A stretch of DNA of 64,000 bases, from the NCBI GenBank assembly GCA_963969345.1, contig OZ017769.1:6327725-6391724 (forward strand). The letters are read 5' to 3'. A program made the translations under genes and the position numbers. Numbering within the stretch: the stretch's first letter is position 1; each line of letters starts with the position of its first letter. Source of the stretch: Turbatrix aceti. Lineage: Eukaryota > Nematoda > Chromadorea > Rhabditida > Panagrolaimidae. The notes under the pieces were generated by a model. The model did no database searches and was not told where the DNA came from. It was given only the letters and a program-made list of their open reading frames with translations. Shown here piece by piece: positions 56,063 through 64,000 of the stretch.

Positions 56063-58112
56063 ATGCAGACGATCAAGCCTGTGCAGTCCACCGGCACGAT
56101 CGCGTGCTGCGAGTGCGGCTCGCCCATTGCCCCGAACCCGACCAACATGTGCATCGGATGTCTGCGGTCTCGTATTGACATTACAGAAGGCATTCCCAAG
56201 CAAGGTAGCTTTTTGATCGTTTTATGACCCCTCGTTATACTTTTTTTTGCAGGTCAACTTTTCCAGTGCAAATTCTGCACTCGTTGGCACACTCCGCCGA
56301 CTTCGTGGACCCACGCCGAGCTCGAGTCTAAAGAGTTGCTGGCGCATTGCCTGAAGCGCGTCAAAGCTTCGCTGACGAAAGTTCGACTCATAGACGCAGG
56401 GTTCATCTGGACGGAGCCCCACTCGAAGCGCATCAAGGTCAAGCTCACGGTGCAGCGCGAAGTCTTCATCGACGCCATCCTTCAGCAGTCGTTTATCATC
56501 GAGTTTACCCAGTTCAATCAGGTTAAAAAAAAAAATTTTTGCGAATGTGAATTTACGGGGTTTTTTAAGATTTGCGATGAGTGCCGTCGCGCGGAGGCCA
56601 AAGACTACTGGAGAGCCTGCGTGCAGATCCGGCAAAAGTGCGACTTCAAAAAGACGCTTTTCTACCTCGAGCAGCTTCTCATCAAGCACAGCGCCCACGT
56701 CAATACGACCAACATCAAGCCGACGCCTACTGGCATCGACTTTTACTACGCCAAGCAGCAAGATGCTCGCAAGCTCGTGGATTTTGTCATTGCTGCGCTG
56801 CCTTGCAAGTATCAATACTCGCAGGTTTGTTTTTGATTCCCTGGAGAGTGCTGAAGTGTATGACTTTCAACGGGTCGATTTTTTGTCGGCTGGAGGCATA
56901 AAAATGCGGCCGCTCTGAAATTAGGCGCTGCAAAAAATTTTCGTAAAAAGCATAACCAATTTTTTAAAATAATTTATGCTCAAAAAATGGTTATGGAAGC
57001 TAAAATGATTTAAAAATAGGTTGGAACATACAAAGTGAGCATATTGTGTTTTTTTGCTGTTTTCAAATTTTTATAAAATTTAGCACGCATTAGATAATTT
57101 TTTTGACACAATAATTTTTTTTGCCCGGACCGTTTTGAGAGCATTGCTAAAGTTTTTGAGCGTTTCAGCAATTGATTTCTCACGACACGAAAAGCAACAC
57201 GTTTGACTACAAGCACACGTTCTGCGTGGATCTCGCCCCGGTGACCCGAGATGCCCTCGTCATCCTGCCGAAGAAGGTGGCGCAGTCGTACGGCAACATG
57301 ACCCAGCTGGCGGTCTGTCTCCGTGTGACCAACGTGATCAGCCTGATCGACGCTACAAATCTCCAAATGAGGGATGTGACGTCGATTGCCTACTGGAAAG
57401 AGCCTTTTGAGATTCTCTGCCAGCCGAAGCAGCTCATCGAATTCTACGTCCTCGACGTCGATCCAATCGACTACAAAAGAGGCGTCGGTCATGGACAGGT
57501 TTCCAAGAAGCACGAACTCGCTGGAGTCTGGGTTGTGAGGCAGAATCACGTTGGGGTCATCGACGAGGACCCCATCTTTTGCCGGACGCATCTCGGCAGG
57601 TACCTGCACCCCGGTGACACCGTTTTGGGTTTGTTTTCTGTTTTTTTGAGTCTGTGAAAGTTTTTATGAGTTTTTTAGGGTACGACTTGAAAAACGCCAA
57701 CCTCAACAACGACATTTTCGACACACTGAACCCGGACGACACTCCGGACGTCGTGCTGGTTCGCAAGTCCTACGATCGATCTGCGAGGATCAAGTACCGC
57801 GCGTGGAAGCTCAAGCGCCTCATCTACCAGCAGGAAACGGAGAGTGTCGTCAACGCTTTCACCAGCTTCATGGAGGACGTCGAAGAGGATCCTGTGTTGC
57901 GGGAGCGCATCAACATCTACCGTAACCCGGAACAGCAGAAGCCCAACGCAGGCGATACAAAGACCCCCGAGTTGCCGCCTGGGCCGTCGCTTTCAGAGAT
58001 GCTCGAGGACCTCAAACTGGACGAAACGCCCCAACCGGAGCCCGAGGACGATGAATCCGACGCGGCTACTGAGGAGGGCGTTGAGCAGACCGTCGAGCCT
58101 ACGATCAAGTAA
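56063..58112 (+). CDS. NMD3: 60S ribosomal subunit export adaptor NMD3
   Basis: Five exons (56063-56204, 56253-56521, 56570-56824, 57169-57628, 57679-58112) give 519 residues; human NMD3 is 503. The N-terminal zinc-binding region shows paired cysteines: CCEC with MCIGC, then CKFC, then CDEC. The conserved core includes DAGFIWTEPHSKRIKVKLT, FIIEFTQFNQICDECRR, YWRACVQIRQK, QLISHDTKSNTFDYKHTF and KSYDRSARIKYRAWKLKRL. NMD3 loads on the 60S subunit in the nucleus and recruits the exportin CRM1. The acidic C-terminal tail holds a leucine-rich nuclear export signal (LSEMLEDLKLDE). The 344-base fourth intron is AT-rich without recognisable content. Confidence 0.97.
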
Positions 58113-58554
58113 AGAGGCGACATGGCATGCAAGTTGTTATTGTTAAGTTTACAAATTTTGGGGGGGCATGAATTTGTGATAAGTAAAAGTAAAATTTTTC
58201 TGGTGACGTGAAATGAAGGAGCAAAGCGGTTTGCAACCGCAAAGAATTATCTATTGATGAAGATTTTTTTTTGCGCGCTAATATTTAGTAAGCTTGACTG
58301 AATTTTTTTCCACAGGCGAGGTTGCGCGGATCTATGGTGTCGCGCAGCAGTTGTCGTGCTTTTCTGTAAATAGAATCACTCGTCTGGAAGCGGGACTTCT
58401 TCGCACCTCTCTGCATTGTTTTTAATGGATAAATCGTCGACAAAACGGGTATTTTGGTCGCTGTGTCGTCGTCGCCGCTCCGAATCTCTGAAATTACGCG
58501 AAATCGCTTAATCAGGCGCAAACTGATCTGCGGTAACGAACAACGGACGCCAAG
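58113..58554. other. NMD3 3' flank and LRRK promoter
   Basis: 442 bases without a gene. No canonical AATAAA is visible after NMD3, and no acceptor is seen directly before the LRRK ATG. Confidence 0.4.
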
Positions 58555-61500
58555 ATGAGTCTCGAAGAAGGCGAACTCGTCATGCAGGTTGGTTATTGTT
58601 TTTTTTTGTTTTTTTTGCGGTTTTATTATTTTTTTATGATTTTGAATAGTTTTTTTTACTCATGACCCGCATTGGATTAAATTAACAGCAGCAGGGCTTA
58701 TTGATTGTTGTTGCAGGCAGTGTCGTACAACAACGTCGAACTGCTGCGCGAATTGCTGCGTGCGAGTCCGACGAGTGCGGTTGTCGAGCAGCCAACGGGC
58801 TGGACCCCTCTGCATCTGGCGTCTAAGCGGGGCCAACTCGCCTGCGTCGAAGCGATTCTCGCAGTCTCCGGCGTGGATGTGGATGTCCGTGCTACGGGAC
58901 TTGCCGGCAAGACCCCGCTCCAGGTCGCCAGCGAGACGGGACAGACGGATGTCGTTCGCGTCCTCGTCGAAGCCGGCGCTGACGTCTATCACTGCGATGA
59001 CTACGGACACACCGCTCTCCAGCTCGCCCAGATGCACGGTCACGCTGATACCGCTGCTGCGCTTATTTTGGCTATCGGTGAGTTAGTTTAGTTTGTTCGC
59101 GCACAGCAGAACAGGGATTAACCTGCTGGAAGCCACCAAAGTGCACGGAGGGTCGATTCAAACACTCAAAAACTCAGAATTCACTGTTGATCGCAGAATT
59201 ATGTTTTTGCTGTCTTTTTTAGAAGGCGTCAATGCAGAAACCGCAAAAATACGACAACAGATGGTGGATGCGTGCATCGACGGCGACGTTGAAGCTGTCG
59301 AAGCCGTTCTTGGCAGTGTACAGAAGCCTCGAAGGATGCAGGTGATCAACGGAAACGCTTCTTCGGAAAAATCGGCTTTGCAGCTGTGAGTTGCATATTT
59401 TAGGATTTTTATCGATGAAACAAACTGAAATCGCCTTTTTCAGAGCCTGTGAACACGGTCGATCCGAAGTTGTCGACAAATTGCTCTCAGTTTCCGGGCA
59501 CCAAATAATTTTTTTTCCAACCGGTGACAACGTTCTTCATTCGGCGGTAGCGTCGCAGGACGTCGATACCATTGCCCTGATCCTTGCCAAGTTTCCCTAC
59601 TCCATGTCCAGTTCGAACAACGAGGGCAGCCTTCCGCTGCACTGGGCCTGCCGCATCGGCTCCGTCGAGGCTATAAAATTGTGAGATTTTTTATAGCTCG
59701 TTTGTATCGTGCAAAGGTGATTTTTCAGGATGCTAGAAGCTCAGTACGCGGAAGACAACTTGAAGTACTTCGAGGACTGCCGCAGCCGGCAGACTTATCG
59801 TTTCGTCTGCGACCTGAACGCGACCGACAGCGAGTGCCGGACTCCGTTCTACCTCGCAGTGGCCAATGCTCATCCGCAGCTTGTGCATTTTTTGCTGAAT
59901 GTTGGTTTTTTCCATGTTTGCATGGTTTTTGACATTTTTTTTAGTTCAAAATCGAGTTATTCCGGGAAGACAACGAGCCCTGTTTTGACTGTCCTTTTTC
60001 GTTGAATACCTACGCCAGCAACGGGCGCACGCCGCTCATGGTAGCGTGCGTCAACGGCAACGAAGACATTGTTCGGCTGCTCCTCGAGCACGGCGTGGAC
60101 GTCAACCTGCCGATCGCCTTGACCGAATCTGAAATCGTCAATCTCCGTCCAACGGAAGAAGTACGATGCGCTGGATCTGGCGCTTTGTTTGAGGCTGCGA
60201 AGATCGGCAACGCGCGACTGGTTCGGCTCCTGGTGAAGAAAGGAGCTCAGGACTACGACAATCGGGCTCTCTCCGTCGCGCTGACGCATACCAAACTCGA
60301 AGCAGTTTCGATATTCCTTAACGAACTCGCATTTGCGGACAACGAACACCGTGTCTACAAACCGCCTTCAGAATCCACAGGGCTCATCGGGACGTCGACG
60401 ACGCTGCTTGTTTCGTCGGCTGCCGCAGCACCGGCCTTCCCGAACACGGCCGTTCAGCTGAATTGGCACGGCGCTGCTCTTGCCGAGCTCAAAACTGAGT
60501 GGCTAACTTCGGCGGCGCTCAAGTTCAACGCTCGCCTCAGCCGGAACGCCCGGGTCGCGCTTCTGGCCATCACGAGGCTGGATTTGTCTTCAAATCAGCT
60601 GGCAGACGTTCCGCAGGTTGTATTCCAGCTCCAGTCGCTGGTTTCACTCGATGTCAGCCACAACGTCATCCAGGTCATCGCTCTTCCCGGCTTGGGGGCA
60701 CTCTCCGCGGATTCACCGCCGCCTCCCGTTCTTCCTTGCTTGGAAGTATTCAATTTAGAGGCGAATTTTATCCAGACTCTGCCACCCGCGCTGTTCTCCC
60801 GCGCCTTCCCGAGCCTCAAAGTACTCAACGTCGCCGGCAACAGACTCCAAGTCGTACCACCGACTGTCTGGCTCGCACCGAAGCTGCGGGAACTGAGTCT
60901 GGCCAACAACGAAATCGTCCAGGTGTCTTGCATGACGCATAGCATCGTCGGAGGCTTCAGCCGAACCCAGCAGCATCGAAGAAGGTCCACAACGGTGAAT
61001 GCTCCTCCCGGCGAGCCCCCCAAGCCGCCGAGTGGTCATCGTGCCAAAATCGAGGGTCGAAGGACGAGAGGGAAGCCGCCGGAAAGAGACAACAGGCACC
61101 AGGGCTCAGAACAGTCCCAGAGCAACCGGGTGCCCGCAAGTGCCGCTGCTGTCGTCGTGGAGGACCAGGACATCATCCGGGTGAATGCTTGGCAGCGCAA
61201 AGTGCAATTGTCCAACATTGACGACGTTGACGTCGAGCTGGAGGACGCGAATGCCGCAGAAGGGGGTCCGGACGCGTTCACAAGCGCTCTACGGGTCCTG
61301 AATCTATCGTCGAACAAATTGGTGGCTGTTCCGGACTGTCTGGCATGCTGCTGTCCCCGGCTGACTCGTCTAGACCTTTCGTTCAATTCGATTTCTGAAA
61401 TTGGACGTATCGAGTGTTTACCTTCGTCGCTGCGGCATCTGAATCTCTCAAACAACGCGCTGGTCAAGGGATTCACCCTTCCGCAGTACCAGTCAATTTT

Positions 61501-64000
61501 ATGTCAAGCTCCCATCATTCCAGGAACCGCTGCGAAGCCTGCCAGGATCTCAGGCGGCAACCGGCACTCTCGATCGAGGTCCCGGTCTGTTGCTCGGAAT
61601 CAGCGGAGTCTGAGCGTCGCTCGTCTGCCTGCTGACCTGCCTGGCGCTGGCGACGGTGGAGAGCCTTCGACGTGCTCCCACAAAGCTCATGCTCGTTTTG
61701 AGGCTCTCAGGACGCTGAATCTCTCTCACAATCGTTTGCCTGTTTTGGATTTATTCGTTCCGGTGGTGTCAAAACGAGGAGCCGGTGGAGGTTCGGACCT
61801 GGCGGCGCTCAACGATTACATATCGGCTGCATCGGTCGCTAACCACCACGAGGATGCCAGCCTGGACAGTCAGATGCGGATGTACCTGGTTTTTCCGGCA
61901 GTCACGAACCTTGATGTCAGCTTCAACGCTCTAACGGCGATTCCATCGACGATTTCTCTTCTCACACAGCTGGCAGCACTCAATGTCAGCGGAAATACGG
62001 AACTGGAGACGCTCCCCTACGAACTGGGGCTCCTAGATCGGCTCTGGAATATCACAATCAAGGGATGTCCTCTGAAGGAGCCTCTGAAGAGCATCGTGTC
62101 TTCGAAGAGTTACAAAACTCTCGATCTAATCACTTTTCTCAGGAACAAGCTGGAAAAGTACGTTTTTTGCTATCGAATAATTCGTTTTTATTTTTTTCGG
62201 TACTTTTCAGCTCAAAACCGTACAACAAGCTGAAACTCATGATCCTGGGCGGTCCCGGCGTAGGAAAATCATGTCTTCTCAGCCAGCTCCGATCCGAAGG
62301 CCAGTTTTCAAAAAAAAGCCTCCAAAGCGAGAGCTGGAGTCGCCGGATGGGACATTCGCCTCCCCGACACTCGTCTTCGCCGATTTCGACGTCAACATCG
62401 ATGCGGACGTCCTGCGTGGACGTTGCCGAATGGGCCTACGAGCCCAAAAAGGCCTCGAGGTCCGCAGCTCCGGATTCCATCGGTCCAATTACGTTCAGAA
62501 CCTGGGACTTTGACGGGAAGCAGAAGGAGTACGCTGCCATCTGCCAGCACTTTATGACCCGTCGCTGCATCTATATCGTCGTGTGGAAGGCGACAGACGG
62601 CGAAATCGCGATCAACGAGCTCAGGGAGTGGTTGCTCATCGTGCAGGCACGGGCGCCGAATGCCACCGTCGTCATCGTCGGCACACACTTTGACGCCGTC
62701 GAGGAGAACATTGCTCGCTTTCCCACGGGGTACATTGAGACCATGTACAGCGCCGTGCAGAAGAAATTCGTCAACGTCCCAGACGCGGACAAAAAAGGGC
62801 TGCCCCGGGTCGTGGCTTCGCTCCTGGTCTCCCTAAAATCGAAAACAAGTGTTCGGGGCCTGTGCAACGTGATTTACCAGGCCGCAGCCGATCTCCGGGC
62901 CGTTGGGAAGAAAAAGAAGCTCCTCGAGCAGAAAGTTCCTGCGATCTTCCAGGCTCTGGAAAAAGTTGTCGTCGCGGAAGCCGATGGCCTGAGATTCCGA
63001 GCCGTCGAGCCTATTCTCAAGTACGAGGATTTCTGGTTGCTCGCGAGTCAGAAGATCATTGACGAATTCGGCAGACCTTTCCGGGATCAGACTGAATTCA
63101 GGCAGGCTTGCGCGTTTCTCGCTGACAATGGCATCTGCCAGGTCTCGGATGATTCTGCCACCGGCGCCGGTTACTATTTCCTCGATCCACCCTGGCTGTG
63201 CGCGGCGATAGCAACTGTTCTGTCGACGAGGCCGGCGTCGTCAACGAGTTCTCACAGCAATTCGATCACTGTTGCGACGGATCTGCACGCTGCGATTCGG
63301 CAGTTGGTCACTCACACGACCAAGACGTCGTCAAAGACGAGCATTGCAAAAGACGCGCTGTTGAGGCTGTTGTACAGGGCCGAGGCCGTGCTGCCGATGC
63401 AGGCCAAGCTCTTGCTTCTGCCATCATCGTTGCCGGACGAGTACCTGCTTCGTGCCGATTATCCAGGTGCAAAAATCAAGTGCCGAAGCAAGGCTTCTGG
63501 ATTTCGGGTTTCCGTTCATCCTGACGCGATTCCGGTACCGTCACCTGTCCAACAGCCGGCGATGAATAGTTTCCAACAACCCCTGCCATCAGAAGCCAAC
63601 ACTGCCGGCTTTAGCCTGCCACCCAAGCGCCCGTCCATCTTTCACAGGAAAATCGTCCGAACACTCGCTGCCAAAATCGAAGGCCAACGGTCTCCAAAAC
63701 ACGCCCGAGCCCACCGAGTGGCTGCAGCACCACCGGCAGCGGTGGCGACTACACCCAGTGCACCTGAGCAGGCATTTGCCGATATCTCAGGCGCCGCACC
63801 GCCAAAAGTTTTTGTCCTGAAGCGAACGACTGGGGCACGTCCGATGCCAATTCGAAGGCTCTATGCGCTGCAGTACATCCCACCCGGATTCTGGCCGCGT
63901 CTCATCACGAGGATCCTGGACGACGAGAAGATTGTTCAGGTAATTGCTCAGCTTTTTGTCGTCACCGAAGTCAACCCACCGAATTCTTCGACAGCAGCGG
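58555..64000 (+). CDS. LRRK: Leucine-rich repeat kinase, 5' part (ANK-LRR-Roc-COR)
   Basis: Seven exons are visible (58555-58587, 58717-59077, 59223-59385, 59444-59680, 59729-59900, 59945-62157, 62211 onward), all in frame. Ankyrin repeats fill about residues 12-430 (GWTPLHLASKRGQLACVE, GRTPLMVACVNGNEDIVRLL). Leucine-rich repeats run from about 530 (LDLSSNQLADVP) to 1040, broken by a basic, Pro-rich insert. The Roc GTPase starts at 1060 with P-loop GGPGVGKS and has TWDFDGKQ and VGTHFD. A COR domain follows (YYFLDPPWLC, YIPPGFWPRLITRI). Ankyrin repeats and no armadillo region point to LRRK1 or the single invertebrate Lrrk. These are large Roco kinases acting on Rab GTPases and microtubule or endosome traffic. 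The kinase and WD40 parts lie beyond the window. A likely donor (CAG, GTAATT) lies at 63939-63940. Confidence 0.93.

Noticed and set aside
1..64000. tRNA, rRNA, CRISPR array or bacterial operon
   Set aside because: No cloverleaf-type sequence with both box elements, no regularly spaced repeat-spacer array, and gene structure is plainly eukaryotic.

Overview
This is nuclear DNA from a compact invertebrate animal genome. Coding sequence is cut by short introns (mostly 40-60 bases, with GT donors and T-rich TTTCAG acceptors), and the proteins are clearly metazoan: MAP3K4, TOLLIP, a synaptotagmin-like protein, a two-pore potassium channel, a LRRK with ankyrin repeats, and CHD1. The short introns, the TTTCAG acceptors lying within 0-17 bases of nine start codons (a pattern typical of spliced-leader trans-splicing), and the K2P/TWK-type channel suggest an ecdysozoan with nematode-like gene structure. 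I cannot name a species.

Layout. 1-8667 is gene-poor. It holds one small secreted-peptide gene (3649-3918), two inverted 539-bp hAT-type non-autonomous transposons with perfect 8-bp target duplications, and a likely 1.27-kb inverted-repeat element. From 8668 genes are dense: FMC1 (-), UBE2Q (-) and TOLLIP (-), then MAP3K4 (+) diverging from TOLLIP, a single-exon tetraspanin (-), ANAPC4 (-, 12 exons) diverging from GOLGA7 (+), PARS2 (+), ALDH9A1 (+), and a synaptotagmin-like gene (-, 10 exons) carrying a Rab-binding zinc finger and two C2 domains. A 3.8-kb gene-free stretch follows, then PDIA3 (+) and CHD1 (+, 10 exons). An EHD-family ATPase gene lies antisense inside one CHD1 intron. After CHD1 come an atypical Rac-like GTPase (+), a K2P channel with altered pore filters (-), NMD3 (+), and the 5' part of LRRK (+), which runs off the right edge before its kinase domain.

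The genes do not form one pathway. They are housekeeping and signalling genes: ubiquitin system (UBE2Q, ANAPC4, TOLLIP), membrane traffic (SYTL, EHD, GOLGA7, TOLLIP), organelle biogenesis (FMC1, PARS2, PDIA3), chromatin (CHD1), ribosome export (NMD3) and signalling (MAP3K4, Rac-like, LRRK). The most unusual items are the nested EHD gene with a Lys/Ser/Glu tail in place of the EH domain, the Rac-like protein with altered G3 and G4 motifs and possible acylation at both ends, and the K2P-type channel lacking canonical filters in both pore loops. Every exon model was checked by hand for reading-frame continuity across splice sites. No transcript or database evidence was available.
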